From Mycobacterium ahvazicum (GTDB lineage Bacteria; Actinomycetota; Actinomycetes; Mycobacteriales; Mycobacteriaceae): a DNA stretch of 64,000 nucleotides. The DNA lies in contig NZ_FXEG02000006.1 of the NCBI RefSeq assembly GCF_900176255.2, forward strand, positions 248,001-312,000. Reading direction: 5' to 3'. The notes under the pieces were generated by a model that did no database searches, had not been told where the DNA came from, and worked only from the letters and a program-made list of their open reading frames with translations. This document shows positions 43,439-50,428 of the stretch, one piece after another (position 1 is the stretch's first letter; each line of letters starts with the position of its first letter). The position numbers were made by a program, and so were the translations under genes.

Positions 43439-43497
43439 CTTTGGACAAGCGGTTCATTGGCTGTGAAGCGATGATTTGGTTCCAGTTCTGTATTTTT

Positions 43498-43515
43498 TCT
43501 GACACTATTGGTCAC
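43498..43515. promoter_or_regulatory. Variant class I repeat abutting MaoC start
   Basis: TCTGACACTATTGGTCAC has the class I outer sequences with a 5-bp spacer (TGACA-CTATT-GGTCA). It ends 1 bp before the ATG at 43517. Probably a relative of class I; the changed spacing lowers confidence. Confidence 0.35.
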
Positions 43516-43516
43516 T

Positions 43517-43954
43517 ATGAACGCTTCGCCTGACAGTCTCGCTGACGACGGCGCCGGACGGACATGGGAGCTGATCGTGGAACGCGGCAAGATCGCCGAG
43601 TTCGCCGAAGCCATGATGTGTGACGATCCGGCCTATCGCGGTCCGGACGCCATCATCCCGCCGACGTTCCTGACCACCGGCGGACGCTGGGCGCCGGCCG
43701 GTGCCAGGGTGGACGTGGGGTTCGAGCGCAAGCGCTTGCTGCACGGGGAGCAGGAATACACGTTCCACGCCGCTCCGCCCGCCGCCGGCGACGTGCTGAT
43801 CGCGCAGGAGCGGATCGTCGACCGCTACTCGAAACCCGGCAAGCGTGGGGGCACAATGCGTTTCGCCACTGTGGTCACCGAATACCGCAACGAGCAGGGA
43901 GCACTCGTCGCCGAGGCCAAAGCGACCTTCATCGAGACGGCGGCTAAGCAATGA
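43517..43954 (+). CDS. MaoC-like (R)-hydratase N-terminal-type subunit
   Basis: 145 residues with a hotdog fold of the FAS1-like/MaoC dehydratase N-terminal kind: VERGKIAEFAEAMMCDDPAYR, PPTFLTTGGRWAPAG and FERKRLLHGEQEYTFHAAPPAAGD. It lacks the catalytic Asp-His motif, which lies in the next gene, so the two chains probably form an obligate heterodimer like HtdX- or ChsH1-type hydratases. I chose ATG 43517 over a TTG at 43508, since the latter would start inside the repeat. It overlaps the next start by 4 nt. Confidence 0.78.
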   Translation: MNASPDSLADDGAGRTWELIVERGKIAEFAEAMMCDDPAYRGPDAIIPPTFLTTGGRWAPAGARVDVGFERKRLLHGEQEYTFHAAPPAAGDVLIAQERIVDRYSKPGKRGGTMRFATVVTEYRNEQGALVAEAKATFIETAAKQ

Positions 43955-44409
43955 CGGTGACCACCACTGCTGTGAGTGTCGGTGCACGTGCGCCGGTCCG
44001 TGACTTTGGGCCGCTGACCCGGCAGATGTTTGTCCGCTATGCGGGCGCGTCCGGCGATCTCAACCCCATGCATTACGACGATCAGCTCGCACAGTCCGCA
44101 GGCTATCCCTCGGTGTTCGCGCAGGGCATGTTCTCTGCGGCACTGCTGGCCGGGTTCGCCACCGACTGGCTGGGCGCTCGCTGCGTGCGCCGTTTCGGTG
44201 TCCGCTTCCGCGAGCAGGTCTGGCCCGGCGACGTGCTGACCTGTTCCGGCACGGTGACCGCGGTGTCGGCAGAAGCCGACGCCGACCGGGTGAGCGTGGA
44301 GCTGACGGCCGCACGACAGACGGGCGGGATCGCAATTGCGGGCTCCGCTGAGTTCCTCGTCCCGAGAAACACCGCTGGGCGCGACGCGGGCAGCACAGAT
44401 CGGCCATAG
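43951..44409 (+). CDS. MaoC-like hydratase, catalytic hotdog subunit
   Basis: 152 residues. The hydratase 2 motif RYAGASGDLNPMHYDDQLAQSAGY carries the catalytic Asp and His. FRYHVRF-like strands follow (RRFGVRFREQVWPGDVLTCSGTV). It hydrates a trans-2-enoyl-CoA to the (3R)-hydroxyacyl-CoA, which could feed the MFE-type SDR at 34727. ATG 43951 overlaps its non-catalytic partner (43517-43954). It lies just upstream of the double TetR, whose ATG is 14 nt downstream, and may be co-transcribed. Confidence 0.82.
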   Translation: MTVTTTAVSVGARAPVRDFGPLTRQMFVRYAGASGDLNPMHYDDQLAQSAGYPSVFAQGMFSAALLAGFATDWLGARCVRRFGVRFREQVWPGDVLTCSGTVTAVSAEADADRVSVELTAARQTGGIAIAGSAEFLVPRNTAGRDAGSTDRP

Positions 44410-44422
44410 GCTTAAGCCCGCC

Positions 44423-45763
44423 ATGTCCGAAGCCTCGATCGTCCGCAGGGCCAGTTACGGCCCGTCCAGCCCCGCCGTGGGTGCTCGCGGTGCCAGCACC
44501 CGAGGCCGGATCGCCGAGGTCTCGCTGGAGCTGTTCGGTCGGCTGGGGTACTTCGACACGTCGGTCGACGCGATCGCCAAGGCAGCGGGGGTGTCCCGGG
44601 CCACCTTGTACCAGTACTACAAGGGCAAGGACGAGATTTTTCTGGAGCTGCTCAATGAATGCGGCGGCGCGTTGTTCCGGGTGGCGCGCCGCATCGGCGC
44701 GCTCGGGCCGGACGAGGTGGGTTTCGACAATCTGAACTGGTGGCTGGGCGAATGGAGCTGGGTGTTCGACAAGTACTCCACCATGTTCGTGCAGTGGACG
44801 GCGATCGCCTCGTCGGACACCAAGGTGCGCCCCGAAATCACCCGCTTCGTGCGCAGCTACAACCATCGCATCGCCGAGCGGCTCGCCGCCTCCGGCCTGA
44901 CGGGGCTGGACCCGGAGGTCGCGGCCATGACGATGACCGCGCTGGTGCACCGCCTCAATCTGTTCGTGCACACCGACCGGGCTTACGGTCGCAGCGCCAA
45001 GGACGCGGTTGACACGCTGTCGGTATTCCTGCAGCTGATGCTGTTCCCCGATACGCCGCGGTCGGTGTTGACGTCTTTAGGTCTGCATGCCAGCGCAGAC
45101 CCGGCGGCGGACGTGGACGCGCTCGAAGTGCCCCCGGCGCCAGACGTTTCGGGGCTGCCGGTCAGCGAGCGCACCGCCAGCCTCAGTAAGCGTGCCGTCA
45201 TCACGGTGAATGCTCTGGCCGATGCCGGCGCCGCTCAATTCCGCGCGCGCGGCTACCGCAGCACCAGTGTCGACGACATCGTCGAGTCGGCCAGCGTGGC
45301 GCGAGGTACGTTCTACAAGTATTTCAAAGACAAGCAAGATCTGCTCGCTGCCGTGGCCGCCGAAATCTACAGCGCCGGAATGGCGTTCGCCGACCGGATC
45401 GCCGAGGTGGATCCTGTGGGCAAAACGTCTACGCTGCGGCACTGGCTGGGCACCTACGTCGAGTTCTACGACAAGTATTCGGGCTGCATCGAGGCGTGGG
45501 CCGAGGGCGCCACCGACGATCCGACGATCGTCAGCATCGGCGAGAACGGACAAGTGCAGATGGACATCGGGGTGGCTAGGATGCTTATCCGCGGATCGGA
45601 TCGGTACCCGTTCGATCCGGTGGTCTCGGCGCTGATCTTGCGGGCGCTGGTCACGCGCCTGCCGCAGGCGGCCCTCGATCTGCCCGAGCCGATCAACGAC
45701 GACGAACTCATCGATGTGTTGATCACCTGCATCCGCCGCGGGTTCTTCGGACGCAAGGAGTAA
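44423..45763 (+). CDS. Double TetR-family regulator (Mce3R-like)
   Basis: 446 residues with two full TetR modules. HTH 1 is near residues 27-75 (RIAEVSLELFGRLGYFDTSVDAIAKAAGVSRATLYQYYKGKDEIF); HTH 2 is near 262-308 (AGAAQFRARGYRSTSVDDIVESASVARGTFYKYFKDKQDLL). A ligand domain follows each. M. tuberculosis Mce3R (Rv1963c) has this architecture and regulates lipid-metabolism genes. One chain may form a pseudo-dimer that recognises asymmetric inverted repeats, such as the class I sites here. The ATG at 44423 is preferred because the upstream frame overlaps the MaoC gene. It is convergent with the CoA-transferase at 45778. Confidence 0.85.
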   Translation: MSEASIVRRASYGPSSPAVGARGASTRGRIAEVSLELFGRLGYFDTSVDAIAKAAGVSRATLYQYYKGKDEIFLELLNECGGALFRVARRIGALGPDEVGFDNLNWWLGEWSWVFDKYSTMFVQWTAIASSDTKVRPEITRFVRSYNHRIAERLAASGLTGLDPEVAAMTMTALVHRLNLFVHTDRAYGRSAKDAVDTLSVFLQLMLFPDTPRSVLTSLGLHASADPAADVDALEVPPAPDVSGLPVSERTASLSKRAVITVNALADAGAAQFRARGYRSTSVDDIVESASVARGTFYKYFKDKQDLLAAVAAEIYSAGMAFADRIAEVDPVGKTSTLRHWLGTYVEFYDKYSGCIEAWAEGATDDPTIVSIGENGQVQMDIGVARMLIRGSDRYPFDPVVSALILRALVTRLPQAALDLPEPINDDELIDVLITCIRRGFFGRKE

Positions 45764-45777
45764 AACGGGCTCCCCGC

Positions 45778-46968
45778 CTATGCCGTCGTAACACCTTGGG
45801 CGACAAGACCATCGATCGCCTTCATCGAATATCCCAACTCGCACAATATTTTTCGGCTGTGCTCACCCAGCGCGGGCACGTCACCGATCAACGGATCGAC
45901 GCCGGCCAGCGCAGCGGGCGGTGGCAGCGCGGCCGCCGGACCGCCCGGTGTCTGAATCTCCTGCCACCGGTCCCGGCCGACGAGCACCGGATGCAGCCAC
46001 AATTGGTCCACATCATTCATCCGGGCATGTGCCACGCCGGCCGTCTGCAGGCGCTTCTCGAGCTCTTCAGAGCTCAGCCGCGCGGCCGCTGCAGCGATGA
46101 TCGCCTCCAACTCGTCGCGGTTCGCCACCCTATCGGGATTCGTGGCGAACCGCGGGTCGGCGACGAGATCCGTTCTGCCCAAGACGGTCTCGCAAAGTCG
46201 CTGCCATTCGGCTGGATTCTGCACGGCGAGTAGGATGGTTTGGCCGTCGCCCGCGGTGAATGGGCCGTACGGCGCGATCGTCGGATGCCGCGCACCCGTG
46301 CGTGGCGGCGCCGTTCCGCCGTACCGGCCGTAGTAGAGCGGCTGCGACACCCACTCGACCAACGCATCGAACAACGACACCGATACCGGGTGTATCGCAC
46401 CGGTCGTGGCGCGCGTGTAGAGCGCGGTGAGGATCGCGGAGAAGGTGAACATGCCGGCAGCGATATCGGCGATAGATACACCGGTGCGCGCCACTTCGTC
46501 CGGCGAGCCGGTCACCGATAAAAGTCCAGCCTCGGCCTGTACAAGAAGGTCATATGCTTTGCGGTCGCTCCATGGGCCGTCCTGACCGTAGCCGCTGATC
46601 GTGGCCGTAATGGTTTGCGGGTGCGTGCGGGAAACCGATTCGGCATCTAATCCCAGCCGGGCTGCTGCGCCCGGTGCCAGATTTTGCACCAGCACGTCGG
46701 CGCCCTCCAGCAGACGGTCAACGATGCGTCTGCCTTCGGGTTGCTTGACGTCTACGGTCAACGACTCTTTGCGGCGATTGAGCCAGACGAAGTAGCTTGA
46801 CTCGCCGTGCACCGCGCGGTCGTAGCCACGGGCGAAGTCGCCGCCCTGCGGTCGCTCGACCTTGATCACCCGCGCGCCGAGATCAGCGAGTTGGCGGGTC
46901 GCATATGGCGCCGCGACTGCCTGCTCGAGGCTCACCACAGTGATGCCTGCCAACGGGGCAGTCGTCAT
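45778..46968 (-). CDS. CaiB/BaiF family III CoA-transferase
   Basis: 396 residues, the normal single-module length. LAGITVVSLEQAVAAPYATRQLADLGARVIKVE gives the N-terminal fold, and the catalytic Asp is in KAYDLLVQAEAGLLS (about D140). It should transfer CoA to a pathway acid. ATG 46968 is preceded by GGAGG. A class I-like site sits 21 bp upstream (46989). Unlike the 818-residue fused protein, its active site looks complete. Confidence 0.88.
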   Translation of the reverse strand: MTTAPLAGITVVSLEQAVAAPYATRQLADLGARVIKVERPQGGDFARGYDRAVHGESSYFVWLNRRKESLTVDVKQPEGRRIVDRLLEGADVLVQNLAPGAAARLGLDAESVSRTHPQTITATISGYGQDGPWSDRKAYDLLVQAEAGLLSVTGSPDEVARTGVSIADIAAGMFTFSAILTALYTRATTGAIHPVSVSLFDALVEWVSQPLYYGRYGGTAPPRTGARHPTIAPYGPFTAGDGQTILLAVQNPAEWQRLCETVLGRTDLVADPRFATNPDRVANRDELEAIIAAAAARLSSEELEKRLQTAGVAHARMNDVDQLWLHPVLVGRDRWQEIQTPGGPAAALPPPAALAGVDPLIGDVPALGEHSRKILCELGYSMKAIDGLVAQGVTTA

Positions 46969-46988
46969 GCGGTGCCTCCGAGGATGAT

Positions 46989-47005
46989 ATGACGAAGATG
47001 TCAGA
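46989..47005. promoter_or_regulatory. Class I operator (TGACG-N4-TGTCA)
   Basis: ATGACGAAGATGTCAGA matches the right half exactly (TGTCAGA) and the left half except one base. It lies 21 bp upstream of the CoA-transferase start at 46968. Confidence 0.5.
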
Positions 47006-47075
47006 AGAACGATATTAGTTTGTTGTCTTCAATTCGAATAGCATATGACGTAACGAAATCTACATGTACGCAGTG

Positions 47076-47960
47076 TCAGATGACGGCTGGACTGGTCAGG
47101 TGGGAGGCCGCGACGGCCATTCCGGTGATCCATTCCGGCACCGGCTCGTAGACCAGCGGCGTGACCGGCCGGCCGCCACCTGCCGCGCCGGCGGCAAGCC
47201 AGGTCCGGACCTCGTTGGCGCCCGCACCGGCACGGGAGTGGGCGGTGTCCACGAGTTGAACCAACGCAGCGACATCCCACTTCGACATGGCATCCAACAC
47301 TTCGCCGTCCCAATCGGGACGTATCTTCGTACGCGCGTCCGCCATACCCTCGGCGATCATGCGCGCCCGGTCTTCGTCGCTGAGGTCGTAGGTGTCGACC
47401 TCTAGACTCGGCGGTGAATGTGATAACCCTCCGGTGCCGATCACCAGCACCCGCTCGGCGATCCCGTCTAGGAACCGGCCGACTTCCGCACCGAATTCAG
47501 CGACCCGACGACCGTTCGGCAGCGGAGCCGTGGCACAGTTCACCGGCACCGGGATCACCGGCTTGATCGCCAACTCCCCGAGTAAGTCCCGAACAGGTTG
47601 CGCGAACGCGTGATCCAGCCCGATGTCGCGACATGCGGCGACATCGAACCCGGCCGACAGCAGGTGTTCACACAGCTCGCGTGCCAACTTGGACGGGACA
47701 TCCAGGTCGCCGGCCGGGTGGCCGCCCTCGGCCAGAATCGACGCGGACAGCGCAACCCCGAAGGCGGGCACCACATGGCGAAATGCCCGACGATGGTCGC
47801 CGCCGAACACAATGACGACGTCGGGATCGAACTTCTGCGCTTGCTCGGCCGCTGATGTCAGTGCCGAGCGGAACCGGCGACCGAAGGCGTGTTCGACATC
47901 GCGTTCCTTGCCCGGGCTGTGGCTCGCGCAGACCACCAACCGCTCCGACGTCACGCTCAT
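47076..47960 (-). CDS. Class III extradiol ring-cleavage dioxygenase (LigB/MhpB-like)
   Basis: 294 residues of the LigB superfamily, closest in motif to MhpB (2,3-dihydroxyphenylpropionate 1,2-dioxygenase). CASHSPG near the N-terminus, FGGDHRRAF, GLDHAFAQPV (the MhpB-type catalytic His) and TGGLSHSPPS (second His) are visible. It would cleave a catechol beside the hydroxyls using Fe(II) and O2. Its downstream steps are encoded 33 kb away (13527-16029), and both promoters carry class I operators. GAAGAGG precedes ATG 47960. It has an operator-bearing promoter of its own. Confidence 0.85.
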   Translation of the reverse strand: MSVTSERLVVCASHSPGKERDVEHAFGRRFRSALTSAAEQAQKFDPDVVIVFGGDHRRAFRHVVPAFGVALSASILAEGGHPAGDLDVPSKLARELCEHLLSAGFDVAACRDIGLDHAFAQPVRDLLGELAIKPVIPVPVNCATAPLPNGRRVAEFGAEVGRFLDGIAERVLVIGTGGLSHSPPSLEVDTYDLSDEDRARMIAEGMADARTKIRPDWDGEVLDAMSKWDVAALVQLVDTAHSRAGAGANEVRTWLAAGAAGGGRPVTPLVYEPVPEWITGMAVAASHLTSPAVI

Positions 47961-47976
47961 CACCTCTTCGCTTGAA

Positions 47977-47993
47977 GTGACACCAATGTTAGA
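47977..47993. promoter_or_regulatory. Class I operator, exact partner of 38261 site
   Basis: GTGACACCAATGTTAGA is the reverse complement of the 38261-38277 site. It lies 17 bp upstream of the dioxygenase start at 47960, in a 56-bp spacer after the small membrane protein gene. Confidence 0.6.
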
Positions 47994-48016
47994 TGAGTCG
48001 CGGTCCGGCCATTGCA

Positions 48017-48184
48017 TCACACCGTGATGACGATGCCTTGCGTCAGCGCCACGACGGCGCCGAGGATCACGATGAACGCGACGCATGCCGCAACAAGACG
48101 GACGGTCTCTCGGCGCAGCGCTGCATCGGTCTGCGGAGGCAGGAAGAATTCGGGGGCCAGATCTTTCATGCGGTCGCTTGCCAC
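48017..48184 (-). CDS. Small single-span membrane protein
   Basis: A 55-residue product from GTG 48184, with AAAGGAG 5 nt upstream: a hydrophilic N-terminus (MKDLAPEFFLPPQTDAALRR) followed by one hydrophobic segment (LVAACVAFIVILGAVVALTQG). It lies 16 nt after the AveC-like gene on the same strand, so it is probably a partner or assembly factor of that membrane protein. I do not recognise a family. ATG 48169 is an alternative start. It is too short for standard ORF cut-offs. Confidence 0.6.
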   Translation of the reverse strand: MASDRMKDLAPEFFLPPQTDAALRRETVRLVAACVAFIVILGAVVALTQGIVITV

Positions 48185-48200
48185 CGCGACTCCTTTCGTA

Positions 48201-49115
48201 TCACGGAACGAAGGGGCTGTCGGCGCCGGTCATGGTGCGCAACACCACCAGCGGAATGATCAGGAAGACGAAGAAGGTGACCTGGAAGACGATGAACCAA
48301 GCGCCGAGCCGCATGAGTTCGAAGCGCCACCGGGGAATCACTACGTCGTAGTTGAGGTAACCGTCGAATTCTTGCCGTTTGGTCAAGACCGCTTGCCGGG
48401 CAGCCAAGGCCGTTCCGCCCCGACTTTCGGTGCGGCCGGTCGGATGCGACCCGGTCCGCGGGACGGTGAAACGATCCAAGCGGCAGAATCGCTCGAAATG
48501 ATTGAGGCCGCGAATCGGCGGTTTGCCGGCCCAGTAGGCGATTAGGTTGGGCCACACACACATGATGCCGATGGTCCAGAGCAGCGTGATGCGACCCCCG
48601 TTGCCCCACTGGAGAACGGGTCCGATGCCGGGATCGTATGTCCACCAACCCATTGCCGTAGCGGTGCCCTCGACCACGAAGTCCCAGACGTAGTTAACCG
48701 GAATCGCAAGCACCAGCATGGATTTGAGCATGCTCCAGCCGAACCGCGTGGATACCCATTGACTCAGCCACAGCACCAGGATCGCGTGCACTCCCCAATA
48801 CACCGCGTACGCGAATGGCATGAACAACGGATCGTTGGGCGTCTTGATCGGCAGCCACTCGAGCAGATGGTGTTGCGCGAAAGCCGGACTGTAGAACAGC
48901 ATCTGGCCCCAGTCACCAATCGTCTCCATCCAGTACACCGCGAGGCTGTTGAACAGGAACAGAAACCCCCACGTCAGGCGCCGCCGCCGGATGACATCGG
49001 CGATCGCCAGAACGATGAATATGCTGCCGGCGATCGGTATCACCCAGTTGAAGAACCAGACACCGGATGGATGGAGGGTCGCCGGTGGCGCCAGCTGTGA
49101 CGTGGCGACAAGCAT
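48201..49115 (-). CDS. Spirocyclase AveC-family membrane protein
   Basis: 304 residues with about six hydrophobic segments, for example NWVIPIAGSIFIVLAIADVI, FLFLFNSLAVYWMETIGDW, AVYWGVHAILVLWLSQWV and FIVFQVTFFVFLIIPLVVL. The layout and the WMETIGDW, FVVEGTATAMGWW motifs fit the AveC (spiroketal cyclase of avermectin synthesis) family, whose mycobacterial members have no known role. The long hydrophilic loop (residues about 210-260) follows MCVWPNLIAYWAGKPP. It pairs with the divergent AveC-like gene at 49381 and the small membrane protein. Confidence 0.75.
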   Translation of the reverse strand: MLVATSQLAPPATLHPSGVWFFNWVIPIAGSIFIVLAIADVIRRRRLTWGFLFLFNSLAVYWMETIGDWGQMLFYSPAFAQHHLLEWLPIKTPNDPLFMPFAYAVYWGVHAILVLWLSQWVSTRFGWSMLKSMLVLAIPVNYVWDFVVEGTATAMGWWTYDPGIGPVLQWGNGGRITLLWTIGIMCVWPNLIAYWAGKPPIRGLNHFERFCRLDRFTVPRTGSHPTGRTESRGGTALAARQAVLTKRQEFDGYLNYDVVIPRWRFELMRLGAWFIVFQVTFFVFLIIPLVVLRTMTGADSPFVP

Positions 49116-49177
49116 CGTTGCCTCTCAGCGAGCAAGGGAGGGATCGGGCTCCATCAAAACCGATCTTTCTACGTATA

Positions 49178-49190
49178 TAACCTAGTTGAC
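49178..49190. promoter_or_regulatory. CTAG-centred repeat in AveC divergent spacer
   Basis: TAACCTAGTTGAC shares TAACCTAGTT with the repeat at 28870. It lies about 63 bp upstream of the AveC-like gene (start 49115), in the 49116-49380 spacer, which otherwise holds only promoters and the class II site at 49333. Confidence 0.35.
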
Positions 49191-49332
49191 TACATCGCTT
49201 TTGTCAGCGGAGTTTGTGACCAGGTGTGCCGACGCGGCCATTGGCGGGTTGCGGGGCTGTAGATGAACGCTGCGCGGATGAACGGACTGTACGGCCAGTC
49301 GCATACGTTTTCGATCCCGGACATTGACACTA

Positions 49333-49348
49333 TGGCAGTGAACTGTCA
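49333..49348. promoter_or_regulatory. Class II operator (TGGCAGT-N2-ACTGTCA)
   Basis: TGGCAGTGAACTGTCA has a perfect right half and one mismatch in the left. It lies 33 bp before the AveC-like start at 49381. A TGACA sits just upstream at 49325. Confidence 0.5.
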
Positions 49349-49380
49349 TCTTTGGTTAGTCGTGCCAAAGGAGTTGCGCA

Positions 49381-50421
49381 GTGACGGATCTGAAGTCGCC
49401 TCGAAAGGCAGAGTCGTCGGCCACCGAGCCCGCGCGGATCAAGACCATTCGGCCGGTGCTGTTCTGGTCGAGCGTCGGTGCGGTTTTCGTCGTCATCGCC
49501 GCCTACGTCTACATCTCTTGGATAGCGTCAGGCAATGCGACACCGGTGAATCCGGGGCCGGATCCGATCCCCGGAGCCACTCGTTTGGCGATGACCGCCT
49601 TCCAGATCGCCTGTCCGATACTGGCATTGATCGCGATCGTCTACGTAGTCCGCAAGAGCATCCGCGAGCGTCAACTTTGCGTCGAAGCCGCCGTCGTGAT
49701 CGGCTCGGCGATCGCCTGGTGGCACGACCCGCTGATCAACTGGTTTCAGCCGGCATTGTTCTACAACGCGGGGCTGCTCAACTTCGGCAACTGGACGCAG
49801 AACATCCCCGGCTGGCTCAGCCCCGACGGTCGACTGATGGCCGAACCTGTGCTGATGATCGGAATGATCTACGTCTGGATGCCGCTGGCCATGGGCTCGC
49901 TCGCCCGCTGGGGCATGGGTCGCGCCCGGAACAGGTGGCCGGCATTGGGACCCGTCCGCACCTTCTGTGCCGGTTGGCTCACGGTGTACGTGATCGAGTT
50001 CCCGCTCGAGATCTTCGCCGTGCGCCACGGTCTGCTCGGCTATCCGGCGTCGATTCCCAGCGTCACATTGTGGGCGGGTCAGACCGTGCAGATTCCGCTG
50101 TACGGCCCTATCCTGTGGTCGCTGGTGCTGAGTTCCAGTGGCGCACTGATGTTTTTCCGCAACCATGACGGCAGAACCCGGGTCGAGGCGGGCGTGGAGA
50201 CGTTGGAGTGGGCCGGACCAGGGATCAGAGGGCTGCTCAGGGTGCTGGCGGTGACCGGCTTTTTGCATGTGGTGGCGATCGGTCTGTACGACGTGCCGGT
50301 GAACCTCGCCGGCTTCTACGCCGGTCCGACCCAAACCTATCCAAGCTATCTGCGTACCCAGTACTGCGGACCGGGAACGCCCCGGCACTGCCCCGATGGC
50401 ACCCGCATGGCAGATCGTTAA
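49381..50421 (+). CDS. Spirocyclase AveC-family membrane protein
   Basis: 346 residues with several membrane spans (LFWSSVGAVFVVIAAYVYISW, ILALIAIVYVV, LMIGMIYVWMPLAMGSLA, VYVIEFPLEIFAVRHGLLGY, VLAVTGFLHVVAIGLYDVPVNLAG). The AVVIGSAIAWWHDPLINWFQPALFYN and EFPLEI motifs match AveC-type proteins. GTG 49381 has AAAGGAG upstream. It is divergent from its paralogue at 48201, and convergent with the TetR at 50429. No catalytic residues can be assigned. Confidence 0.75.
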   Translation: MTDLKSPRKAESSATEPARIKTIRPVLFWSSVGAVFVVIAAYVYISWIASGNATPVNPGPDPIPGATRLAMTAFQIACPILALIAIVYVVRKSIRERQLCVEAAVVIGSAIAWWHDPLINWFQPALFYNAGLLNFGNWTQNIPGWLSPDGRLMAEPVLMIGMIYVWMPLAMGSLARWGMGRARNRWPALGPVRTFCAGWLTVYVIEFPLEIFAVRHGLLGYPASIPSVTLWAGQTVQIPLYGPILWSLVLSSSGALMFFRNHDGRTRVEAGVETLEWAGPGIRGLLRVLAVTGFLHVVAIGLYDVPVNLAGFYAGPTQTYPSYLRTQYCGPGTPRHCPDGTRMADR

Positions 50422-50428
50422 TTCACGG

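Noticed and set aside
43508-43516. TTG start at 43508 for the MaoC-like subunit
   Set aside because: It lies inside the inverted repeat, and ATG 43517 gives a normal N-terminus.
160-49190. CTAG palindromes as KstR sites
   Set aside because: KstR-type sites have AAC and GTT two bases apart; here the arms are three bases apart or differ, so I do not call KstR control.
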